Shown here piece after piece: positions 34,526 to 42,057 of a stretch of 64,000 nucleotides of DNA. The stretch is from Mycolicibacterium hippocampi. GTDB lineage: Bacteria; Actinomycetota; Actinomycetes; Mycobacteriales; Mycobacteriaceae. The first letter of the stretch is position 1; every line of letters begins with the position of its first letter. The notes below the pieces were generated by a model. It was not told where the DNA came from. It was given only the letters and a program-made list of their open reading frames with translations, and did no database searches. Position numbers and translations under genes: made by a program. The stretch lies in the NCBI RefSeq assembly GCF_010723735.1, contig NZ_BLLB01000002.1:4774001-4838000 (forward strand), given 5' to 3'.

Positions 34526-35317
34526 ATGGACCCCGACTCTCTCGCATTGCTCGAAGACGGACTCCGCAAGACCATGCTGTCGACCTCCGGCGCCGAGCTG
34601 GACAAGGCGCTCGCCGAACTGGGCTGGGCCGAGATGCTGGCGGACATGCACGAGTCCGCCGTCCCGCTGGTGTTCCGGCTGCTGGGTGAAACCGGTTCGC
34701 ACGCATCAGTTCTCAACGATGTAGTGCTCCTGACCGCCGGCCGCGAGGAAGGGGACACCCCGGCACTGCCCTACGCCGGCGGCACTTGGGTGGTGTGGGA
34801 CTACGCCCAGGCGGGTCAGAGCTCCGCGCTCGGCGGGCTGCCGCTGCGTCGGGTGGAGGAGGGCGGGCACCTGCGACTGCCCGACGCCCGTCGCGCTGTG
34901 GGCTGGTGGCTGGTGGGCTCAGCACGGGCGATGCTGACCCTGGCACGCCAACACGCACTCGACCGTGTCCAATTCGGCAGACCGATCGCCGGTTTCCAGG
35001 CCGTGCGGCACCGACTCGCCGAGACGCTGGTGGCCATCGAGGGCGCCGAAGCCACGCTGAGCCTGCCCGGCGAGGACAATCCCGACCTGACCGCGCTGCT
35101 GGCCAAGGCCGCCGCCGGCAAAGCCGCACTGACCGCGGCCAAACACTGCCAGCAGGTGCTCGGGGGCATCGGCTTCACCGCAGAGCACGATTTGCACCAC
35201 CACATCGAAAGGGCCCTGGTGCTCGACGGATTGCTGGGCAGTTCAAAGGAACTCACCAGGCGGGCCGGAGCAGGCCTGCGGGCCCGCGGTTCGGCGCCGC
35301 GCCTTGCGGTCCTCTGA
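34526..35317 (+). CDS. Acyl-CoA dehydrogenase family protein, short second subunit
   Basis: 263 residues, much shorter than a usual acyl-CoA dehydrogenase. The N-terminal and central FAD-binding parts are reduced, while the C-terminal helices remain (ARQHALDRVQFGRPIAGFQAVRHRLAE pattern near 160 and QQVLGGIGFTAEHDLHHHI near 215). RQFGRPI-type Arg and the QVLGG block can complete the partner's FAD site. Last gene of the operon starting at 29521. Confidence 0.85.
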   Translation: MDPDSLALLEDGLRKTMLSTSGAELDKALAELGWAEMLADMHESAVPLVFRLLGETGSHASVLNDVVLLTAGREEGDTPALPYAGGTWVVWDYAQAGQSSALGGLPLRRVEEGGHLRLPDARRAVGWWLVGSARAMLTLARQHALDRVQFGRPIAGFQAVRHRLAETLVAIEGAEATLSLPGEDNPDLTALLAKAAAGKAALTAAKHCQQVLGGIGFTAEHDLHHHIERALVLDGLLGSSKELTRRAGAGLRARGSAPRLAVL

Positions 35318-35334
35318 GGGCGTCCCTTTCCCGT

Positions 35335-35457
35335 CGAGCGCGCGTGTCTGCACGCCGCCGCGCCGCAGATCCTGGCATTGCGTGCGCGCTCGCCGGCGTC
35401 GAGTGCGCGCTTGCTGCCGCCGCGTGACGGCGTGTCGCGTGCAGACACGCGAGCTCG
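35335..35457. repeat. Inverted repeat with 21-bp arms between convergent genes
   Basis: Arm 35335-35355 and arm 35437-35457 are inverse with one mismatch; the perfect core CGCGTGTCTGCACGC is at 35341-35355 and its inverse at 35437-35451. The intervening 81 bases are GC-rich and hold further partial inverse repeats. It fills the 150-bp gap between the acyl-CoA dehydrogenase and enoyl-CoA hydratase stops. Could be a small mobile/repetitive element or a bidirectional terminator; no T-run is present. Confidence 0.6.
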
Positions 35458-35467
35458 GCCGGAGGGG

Positions 35468-36253
35468 TTACTTGTTGATGTTGGCCTTCATCTCGTCGAG
35501 GTTCACCAGCACCGGCCACCCACCGACGCTCAGCGCGTTACCGTGGCCGGTCTGGTGGACGTCGAACACCGACTGGATCGCCGCGTAGAACCCCTGGACA
35601 TCCAGCGTCTGGTTGACCGCACGCTTGGCCTGGCGGAGTGCGAACGGCGGCATCGTGGCGATGTGTTCGGCCATCGCCCTGGTCTCGCTGTCGAGCTCAT
35701 CGCGCGGGACCACCTTGTTGACCATCCCGGTGCGGTGGACTTCCTCGGCGGTCATCGCCCTGCCGGTGAACAAGATCTCCTTCGCCTTGCGAGGTCCGAG
35801 TTCCCAGGTATGGCCGTGGTATTCGACACCACCGATTCCCATCAGCACGACAGGATCGGAGAACTGCGCATCATCGGCGGCGATGATGAGGTCGCAGGGC
35901 CAGCACAACAGCAGGCCCCCGGAGATGCACCGGCCCTGCACTGCGGCAATGGAGGGCTTGGGGACGTTGCGCCAGCGGAGCGTGTACTCGAGGTAGCGCT
36001 TGGCTTCGTGCTGGATGATGAACTCCAGGGTGATCTTGTCCGGCACCGGACCGCCTCCCCGCAGGTCGTGGCCTGCCGAGAAATGCTTCCCGTTGGCGCG
36101 CAGCACGATCACCGCCACGTCGTTGTCCTCAGCCGCCCGCGTCCATGCCGCATCGAGTTCGTCGAGCAACTCCGGGTTTTGGGCGTTGGCGGCCTCGGGC
36201 CGGTTGAGGGAGATGGTTGCGATCTTGTCGGTCACGTCGTAGTCGATGTACAC
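35468..36253 (-). CDS. Enoyl-CoA hydratase/isomerase family protein
   Basis: 261 residues, crotonase fold. ISLNRPEAANAQNPELLDEL near residue 14, FSAGHDL near 58, GRCISGGLLLCWPCDLIIA near 108 and TAEEVHRTGMVNKVVP near 175. GTG at 36253 follows GAGGAT. It stands alone, divergent from the TetR gene at 36454, with the GAGAA-N5-TTCTC operator in the gap, so it is probably controlled by that TetR. Confidence 0.9.
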   Translation of the reverse strand: MYIDYDVTDKIATISLNRPEAANAQNPELLDELDAAWTRAAEDNDVAVIVLRANGKHFSAGHDLRGGGPVPDKITLEFIIQHEAKRYLEYTLRWRNVPKPSIAAVQGRCISGGLLLCWPCDLIIAADDAQFSDPVVLMGIGGVEYHGHTWELGPRKAKEILFTGRAMTAEEVHRTGMVNKVVPRDELDSETRAMAEHIATMPPFALRQAKRAVNQTLDVQGFYAAIQSVFDVHQTGHGNALSVGGWPVLVNLDEMKANINK

Positions 36254-36382
36254 GGCGGATCCTCAGGTCTCGGAGCGTGCCCTCGAGGGCGACGCTGACA
36301 GTCGATTGTCGAGCGGTGGAAGAAGAGAGCAAAAGCGCCCCGGACTCGATGCCGTACTTGGGCCTTCTGTTATCACCAAAAT

Positions 36383-36397
36383 GAGAATACTATTCTC
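36383..36397. promoter_or_regulatory. Operator GAGAATACTATTCTC (15-bp perfect palindrome)
   Basis: GAGAATA-C-TATTCTC, 56 bases before the TetR ATG and 129 bases from the divergent enoyl-CoA hydratase start. It shares ATGAGAA-N5-TTCTC with the site at 29504-29522. The rest of the 200-bp gap has no gene. Confidence 0.65.
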
Positions 36398-36453
36398 GCG
36401 ATGAGGAAGTTACAATCTCTGACACGTGGGCCGAGAGGGGGTGCAGGACCGCA

Positions 36454-37173
36454 ATGGCAAGACGTTCTCCGGTACAGTCAGTGCATGTTCTCCCCAGTCG
36501 GGCTGCGACAGAGGCGCCGGTGACCAGCCCCAGCGAGGAACCCGCCTGGAAGCAGCGCGCGGTCGAACGGTCGATCAAGACCGCCAAGCTGCGCGCCGCC
36601 CAGCGCGTGCAGCGATTCCTCGACGCCGCGCAGGCCATCATCATCGAGAAGGGCAGCACCGACTTCACCGTACAAGAAGTCGTCGACCGCTCCCGCCAGT
36701 CGTTGCGAAGCTTCTACCTGCAATTCGACGGTAAACACGAACTGCTGCTCGCGCTGTTCGAAGATGCGCTGAGCCGCTCGGCCGACCAGATCCGCGCAGC
36801 CACCGACGGCCAGGAAGACCCGCTCGAACGCCTGAAAGTGGCAATCCAGCTGCTGTTCGAGACGTCCCGCCCCGACCCCACGGCCAAGCGACCGTTGTTC
36901 ACCGACTTCGCCCCGCGCCTGCTCGTGTCGCATCCCTCCGAGGTCAAGGTGGCCCACGCCCCGTTGATCGCGCTGCTCACCGAGCTGATGGAGGAGGCCA
37001 GCGCCGCCGGCGAACTACGCGCGGGCATCAACCCGAAGCGCATGGCAGCGATGACCATGCAGACGGTGATGTTCGTCGCCCAGTCCAGCGGCGACGTCGG
37101 CGACGGCACCGCAAATCCCATCTCCGCCGACGAGGTCTGGGACTTCTGCGCCCACGGCTTCACCGCCGAATAG
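36454..37173 (+). CDS. TetR/AcrR family transcriptional regulator
   Basis: 239 residues with a long basic N-terminal arm, then the DNA-binding domain near residues 50-95 (RFLDAAQAIIIEKGSTDFT, EVVDRSRQSLRSFYLQF). ATG at 36454 is used; a GTG at residue 23 is an alternative. Probably autoregulated through 36383-36397 and a candidate regulator of the CMD-Rieske operon through the same motif at 29504. Confidence 0.85.
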   Translation: MARRSPVQSVHVLPSRAATEAPVTSPSEEPAWKQRAVERSIKTAKLRAAQRVQRFLDAAQAIIIEKGSTDFTVQEVVDRSRQSLRSFYLQFDGKHELLLALFEDALSRSADQIRAATDGQEDPLERLKVAIQLLFETSRPDPTAKRPLFTDFAPRLLVSHPSEVKVAHAPLIALLTELMEEASAAGELRAGINPKRMAAMTMQTVMFVAQSSGDVGDGTANPISADEVWDFCAHGFTAE

Positions 37174-37192
37174 CGCAGAGTCGCCCTCTCCG

Positions 37193-37208
37193 ATACTCAG
37201 AAGAGTAT
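37193..37208. promoter_or_regulatory. Palindrome ATACTC-AGAA-GAGTAT upstream of P450 gene
   Basis: Perfect 6-bp arms around 4 bases, 20 bases after the TetR stop and about 190 bases before the P450 GTG. Half-site ATAC/GTAT resembles the 5.9-9.2 kb operators, but with 8 bases between halves instead of 6. It may be the operator of the P450-SDR operon or part of a weak terminator. The 225-bp gap 37174-37398 holds no other feature I can support. Confidence 0.45.
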
Positions 37209-37398
37209 TTCCGGCAATGGACGGCCGACACATCGCACGCCTGGCGATTTCCTGAACGAGAGGGCTGTTCTTCTTTTCGGAGAGGGCTGCATGCCCGAAA
37301 CGATTCCCCCATTGACACTCGCCTGTCCGCGATGCCAGAGTTGTGAGACAAATGGCATCCCGTTGTCTTACGAAGACTTGTCCAGCGAGAGGGACACT

Positions 37399-38607
37399 GT
37401 GACGATCAGCGCTGACAGCTCCGACGTGGATGACGTCGCGACCGACGAGCTGTACTACGACACCTACGGCGTCGACCTCAACATGAACCCCTATCCGGTG
37501 TTCGCCCGCATGCGTGAAGAAGCGCCGCTGTACTACAACGCCAAGCACGACTTCTACGCGTTGAGCCGGTTCGACGACGTCAATCGGGCCCTGATCGATC
37601 ATGAGACCTTCATCTCCGGACGTGGAGCCATCCTCGAGATCATCAAGTCCGGCATGGAAATCCCCCCGGGCACATTGATCTTCGAGGATCCGCCGATCCA
37701 CAACATCCACCGCAATCTGCTCTCGAGGATGTTCACCCCTCGGAAGGTCCTGGCTCTGGAACCGCAGATCCGGGAGTTCACCGCACGCTGTCTGGACCCG
37801 CTGGTCGGCACCGAGCGCTTCGATTTCGTCAACGATCTCGGAGAGCAGATGCCGATGCGCGTCATCGGGATGCTGCTGGGGATCCCTGAAGAACATCAGC
37901 GCCGGGTGACCGACCACGGTGAGGCCACTTTGCAGAGCCAGCAGGTCGACTTGATGGCGACCGGTGAGGTTTTTGCCGAGTTCATCGACTACCGAACCGA
38001 ACATCCCTCCGACGACATCATGACCGACCTGTTGAACGTGGAGTTCGAGGACGAGACCGGCACCGTGCGTCGGTTGACCCGTGCCGAGCTGCTGATGTAT
38101 CTGACGGTGGTCGCCACCGCAGGCGCAGAGACGACCACCCGGATGATCGGCTGGGCCGGAAAGACGTTGGCGGACTATCCCGATCAGCGTCGGGACCTCG
38201 CCGAAAATCCCGAGCTGATCCCCGGGGCGATCGAGGAGATCCTGCGTTGGGAGCCCCCCGCACTTCAAGTGGCCCGCTACGTCGCGCGTGACACGGAGTA
38301 TTACGGCCGACCGGTGCCCGAAGGCAGCGCGATACTGCTGTTGGTCGGTGCCGCCAACCGTGACCATCGGCGCTTCCCGCCGGACGGCGACGTTTTCGAC
38401 GTCCGCCGGGTACCGCGCTCGCACTTGACTTTCGGCGCGGGGACCCATTTCTGTATGGGCAATGCGCTCGCGCGGTTGGAAGGCCGGATCGCGCTCGAGG
38501 AGATCCTCAAGAGGTTCCCCGAGTGGGAGGTGGACTGGCCCAATGCTGTCCCCTCCCAGACCACCGCGGTCCGCGGCTGGGAATCCATGCCCACCTTCGT
38601 TTCCTGA
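37399..38607 (+). CDS. Cytochrome P450
   Basis: 402 residues, same length as the paralog at 4044-5252. I-helix AGAETTTR near residue 244, ExxR as EEILR, heme loop FGAGTHFCMG with Cys near 354. GTG at 37399 follows GAGAGG; the frame is open from 37291 with a Cys-rich leader (ACPRCQSCET) that is probably not translated. Followed 36 bases later by a mycofactocin-type SDR. It should hydroxylate a hydrophobic molecule whose alcohol is then oxidised by that SDR. Confidence 0.93.
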   Translation: MTISADSSDVDDVATDELYYDTYGVDLNMNPYPVFARMREEAPLYYNAKHDFYALSRFDDVNRALIDHETFISGRGAILEIIKSGMEIPPGTLIFEDPPIHNIHRNLLSRMFTPRKVLALEPQIREFTARCLDPLVGTERFDFVNDLGEQMPMRVIGMLLGIPEEHQRRVTDHGEATLQSQQVDLMATGEVFAEFIDYRTEHPSDDIMTDLLNVEFEDETGTVRRLTRAELLMYLTVVATAGAETTTRMIGWAGKTLADYPDQRRDLAENPELIPGAIEEILRWEPPALQVARYVARDTEYYGRPVPEGSAILLLVGAANRDHRRFPPDGDVFDVRRVPRSHLTFGAGTHFCMGNALARLEGRIALEEILKRFPEWEVDWPNAVPSQTTAVRGWESMPTFVS

Positions 38608-38643
38608 TTTCTCGACAACTACCACCACAAAGGACTGAACATC

Positions 38644-39480
38644 ATGGCGGGACGCGTAGAAGGCAAAGTCGCTTTCATCACCGGTGCAGCGCGCGGGCAG
38701 GGACGGGCGCACGCGGTGCGGCTGGCTCAGGAGGGTGCCGACATCATCGCCGTCGACATCTGCAAACAGGTTGACAGCGTGCAGATCCCGCTGTCCACGC
38801 CGGAGGATCTCGCCGAAACCGCCGACCTGGTCAAGGGACTCAACCGGCGGATCTTCACCGCCGAGGTCGACGTGCGGGATTTCGACGCGTTGAAGACGGC
38901 TGTGGACACCGGTGTCGAGCAGATGGGCCGGCTCGACATCATCGTCGCCAACGCCGGTATCGGCAACGGCGGCGCCACGTTGGACAAGACCAGCGAGGTC
39001 GACTGGACCGACATGATCGACATCAACCTCGGCGGTGTCTGGAAGACCGTCAAGGCCGGTGTGCCGCACCTTCTCGCGGGTGGCCGTGGCGGGTCGATCA
39101 TCCTGACCAGCTCGGTCGGCGGGCTCAAGGCTTACCCCCACACCGGCCACTACGTGGCGGCCAAGCATGGTGTGGTCGGCCTGATGCGGACCTTCGCCGT
39201 GGAACTGGGCGCGCAGAACATCCGGGTGAACTCGGTGCACCCCACCAATGTGAACACTCCCCTGTTCATGAACGACGGCACCATGAAACTGTTCCGGCCC
39301 GACCTCGAGAACCCGGGACCGGACGACATGAAGGTGGTCGGAGAGATGATGCACACCCTGCCCATCGGCTGGGTGGAACCGGAGGACATCGCCAACGCCG
39401 TGCTGTTCCTGGCATCCGATGAAGCGCGCTTCGTCACCGGCGTCACGCTGCCGGTCGACGGCGGCAGCTGTCTCAAGTAG
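38644..39480 (+). CDS. Mycofactocin-coupled SDR family oxidoreductase
   Basis: 278 residues, MAGRVEGKVAFITGAARGQG at the start, then DIIAVDICKQ and the family-typical insertion. ANAGIGNGG near residue 101, Ser in LTSSVGG, Y-x3-K in YVAAKHG. Collinear with the SDR at 3189-4025, including the ends SCLK. Forms an operon with the upstream P450 and the downstream kinase-like gene (11-base gap). Confidence 0.9.
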   Translation: MAGRVEGKVAFITGAARGQGRAHAVRLAQEGADIIAVDICKQVDSVQIPLSTPEDLAETADLVKGLNRRIFTAEVDVRDFDALKTAVDTGVEQMGRLDIIVANAGIGNGGATLDKTSEVDWTDMIDINLGGVWKTVKAGVPHLLAGGRGGSIILTSSVGGLKAYPHTGHYVAAKHGVVGLMRTFAVELGAQNIRVNSVHPTNVNTPLFMNDGTMKLFRPDLENPGPDDMKVVGEMMHTLPIGWVEPEDIANAVLFLASDEARFVTGVTLPVDGGSCLK

Positions 39481-39491
39481 CCGGCCGACCG

Positions 39492-40565
39492 ATGACTGCC
39501 GCGGAACTGTCGATTCCGCAGGGATGGGACGAGATCTCGCCGGCGTGGATGACCTCGGCGCTCGCCCAGAGCTTTCCGGGCGCCGAAGTCGACGACGTGC
39601 GCGTGGTGCTGCGCGACGACGGCACCAACCGCCGGGCCCGCCTCGAACTGGGGTACTCGGCAGGCGACGGTCCGGCCACGGTGTTCGCCAAGGCCGTCGA
39701 CCCCGAGCATGCCGATCTCGTCGCGTTGACCAGCGGCCTGTACCACGAACCACGGTTGTTCTCCTCAGAGGTCACACTGCCCCTGGACCACCCCGCCGTG
39801 TACACCGCGATCATCGACGAGGACCGCCGCGACTTCCTGCTGATCATGGAGGACGTGGTCGCTCGCGGCGCGGACCCGCGGGACTCGACTCGACCGATGT
39901 CGGTCGATCAGGCCGCGGCCGGGGTGCGCGGACTGGCCCGGCTACACAGCGGGTTCTGGGGCGGCCGGCTCACCGGGAATCCCGCGCTGCAGTGGGTGGA
40001 GCCGTTTGTCGCGTTCGAGGGACTCGAGTACGCGCCACTGCACATCGCGCACGAGCGTTTGGGGGACACCGCCCCTGCCGAGGTGATCGCGCTGAACGGT
40101 ACCGAACTCTTCGTCGACATCTGGGCGCGCTACATCGGTTCACTGACCGCCTCGACCCCGACGCTGCTGCACGGTGACCCGCACATCGGCAACACCTATG
40201 TGCTGCCGGACGACACGGTCGGCTTTCTCGACTGGCAGATGGTGCGCCGTGGGAGCTTCTCCCTGGACCTGGGCTACTTCCTCCAGGGGGCACTGACCAT
40301 CGAGGACCGCCGCCGGTCAGAACGCGACCTGCTCGAGCAGTATCGCGATGCACTGCAACTGCCCGAGGCCGACATGCCGACGGCTCAGGACATCTGGCTG
40401 GGTTACCGCGCTTCGGTCGCGCACGGTCTGGCGATCTGGATGGCCACGCTCTCCGGCGGTGATGCATGGCAGCGTGCGGACATCTGCCTGGCGTTCGCGC
40501 AGCGGTACGGCGCGGCGTTCGTCGATCTGCAGACGCGCGAGGCGCTGGACACCATCTGCGGCTGA
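39492..40565 (+). CDS. Phosphotransferase family protein (EcKL/CHK-like kinase fold)
   Basis: 357 residues. LLIMEDVVARGADPRD near residue 117, catalytic loop LLHGDPHIGNTYV near 223, and metal Asp in GFLDWQMVRRGSFSLDLGYFL near 243. The LLIMED hinge and HGDPHxGN loop are closest in pattern to ecdysteroid-kinase-like/CHK proteins and other APH-fold small-molecule kinases. Position after a P450 and an alcohol dehydrogenase suggests phosphorylation of a hydroxylated intermediate; substrate unknown. Confidence 0.75.
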   Translation: MTAAELSIPQGWDEISPAWMTSALAQSFPGAEVDDVRVVLRDDGTNRRARLELGYSAGDGPATVFAKAVDPEHADLVALTSGLYHEPRLFSSEVTLPLDHPAVYTAIIDEDRRDFLLIMEDVVARGADPRDSTRPMSVDQAAAGVRGLARLHSGFWGGRLTGNPALQWVEPFVAFEGLEYAPLHIAHERLGDTAPAEVIALNGTELFVDIWARYIGSLTASTPTLLHGDPHIGNTYVLPDDTVGFLDWQMVRRGSFSLDLGYFLQGALTIEDRRRSERDLLEQYRDALQLPEADMPTAQDIWLGYRASVAHGLAIWMATLSGGDAWQRADICLAFAQRYGAAFVDLQTREALDTICG

Positions 40566-40620
40566 CGCTTTCGGGGAAACCACCCGTGATCATGATCCCG
40601 GGGTGGTTGCATGGTCTCCC

Positions 40621-42057
40621 ATGAGGCGACTCAACGGCATGGACGCCATGCTGTTGTACAGCGAGACGCCGAATCTGCACACGCACACGCTGAAGGTCGC
40701 GGTGATCGACGCGGCCGGCTTGCGGGGTCAGTTCGGGTTCGATGAGTTCCGCCGGACGGTGGCGCGTCGACTCCATCTGCTCGAACCCCTGCGCTACCGA
40801 CTCGTCGACATCCCTTGGCGGCTGCATCATCCGATGTGGATGCAGGACTGTCCGGTCGATCTGGACTATCACCTCCGCCGGGTGCGGGTTCCGGCCCCCG
40901 GCGGCCGGCGTGAACTCGACCGGGTGATCGGTGAGATCGCCGGCACGCCGCTTGACCGCTCTCGCCCCCTGTGGGAGTTCTACTTCGCCGAGGGGATGCC
41001 CGACGACCGGTTCGCGCTGATCGGAAAGGTCCATCACACCCTCGCCGACGGCGTGGCGTCGGCCAACCTGCTTGCGCGGCTGATGGATCTGACGGGTTCA
41101 TCGCAGGACGAAAGCGAGGAACCGCCGCCGACGTGTGAGCCACCGTCTACCGGGCAACTGCTGTGGGAGGCCCAGCTCGACCACTTCCACAACATGGCCG
41201 AGATGCCGCGGCTGTTCGCTGACGCGGCGCGAGGGCTGTCCCGGCTGCGTCGGCGCGCCCGAAGTCGGAGTGACCACCCCGACCTGGCGAAGCCGTTCAA
41301 TGCCCCGCCCACCTTCCTCAACCATGTCGTCTCCCCCGTCCGTACGTTCGCGACCGCAACGCTTTCGCTGGCCGAGGTCAAGGAAACCGCCCGGCAGCTG
41401 GGCGTGACTTTCAACGACATCGTGCTCGCGGTGGCCGCTGGTGGTCTGCGGGAACTGCTGCTGCGCTACGACGGCCGCGCCGACCGGCCGATCCTGGCCA
41501 CCGTGCCGATCAGCACCGACAAATCCGCCGAGCGGATCACCGGCAACGAGATCGGCGGGCTGATGGTGTCGGTGCCGGTGCATGTCGACGATCCGCTGCA
41601 CCGGGTCGAGCTGACCTCGTTGGCCACCAGGCGCGCCAAGGAGAACAACGACCTTCTCGGACCCACGCTGCAGGGCAGGATGCTCGAGTACCTGCCGCCG
41701 CCGCTGGCGCCTGCGATGTTTCGCGTGCAGTCCAGGCACGCCGACCACAACCGGATGATGAACGTCGCCGTCTCCAACGTCCCCGGCCCCCGGGTCCGGG
41801 GGCACATCGGCGGTGCGCCGGTCACCGAGATCTACTCTGTCGGAGTACTTTCGGCAGGTAGCGCCTTCAACATGACGGTGTGGAGCTACGTCGACCAGGT
41901 CGACATCGCGGTGCTGTCCGATGACCGCACGTTCACCGACCCACATGAGGCCACCGAGGCCATGGTCCATGCCTTCGACGAGTTGAGACAGGCGTGCGGC
42001 CTGCCGCCGTCGAGCATCGTGGACACCGCCATGGGCCCTGCGGTGGCCGTCGACTAG
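40621..42057 (+). CDS. Wax ester synthase/diacylglycerol acyltransferase (WS/DGAT) family protein
   Basis: 478 residues. MRRLNGMDAMLLY at the N-terminus and the catalytic HHxxxDG as VHHTLADGVA near residue 142; PLWEFYFAEG just before it; NVAVSNVPGPRV near 382. Joins an acyl-CoA to diacylglycerol or a fatty/isoprenoid alcohol, forming storage lipid at the membrane. ATG at 40621 lacks a strong ribosome-binding site. Overlaps the convergent acyl-CoA ligase gene by 4 bases. Confidence 0.92.
   Translation: MRRLNGMDAMLLYSETPNLHTHTLKVAVIDAAGLRGQFGFDEFRRTVARRLHLLEPLRYRLVDIPWRLHHPMWMQDCPVDLDYHLRRVRVPAPGGRRELDRVIGEIAGTPLDRSRPLWEFYFAEGMPDDRFALIGKVHHTLADGVASANLLARLMDLTGSSQDESEEPPPTCEPPSTGQLLWEAQLDHFHNMAEMPRLFADAARGLSRLRRRARSRSDHPDLAKPFNAPPTFLNHVVSPVRTFATATLSLAEVKETARQLGVTFNDIVLAVAAGGLRELLLRYDGRADRPILATVPISTDKSAERITGNEIGGLMVSVPVHVDDPLHRVELTSLATRRAKENNDLLGPTLQGRMLEYLPPPLAPAMFRVQSRHADHNRMMNVAVSNVPGPRVRGHIGGAPVTEIYSVGVLSAGSAFNMTVWSYVDQVDIAVLSDDRTFTDPHEATEAMVHAFDELRQACGLPPSSIVDTAMGPAVAVD

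Noticed and set aside
37291..37398. Cys-rich N-terminal extension of the P450 (ACPRCQSCET)
   Set aside because: A CxxC-type pattern looked like a metal site, but GTG 37399 has a ribosome-binding site and gives the same 402-residue length as the paralog.
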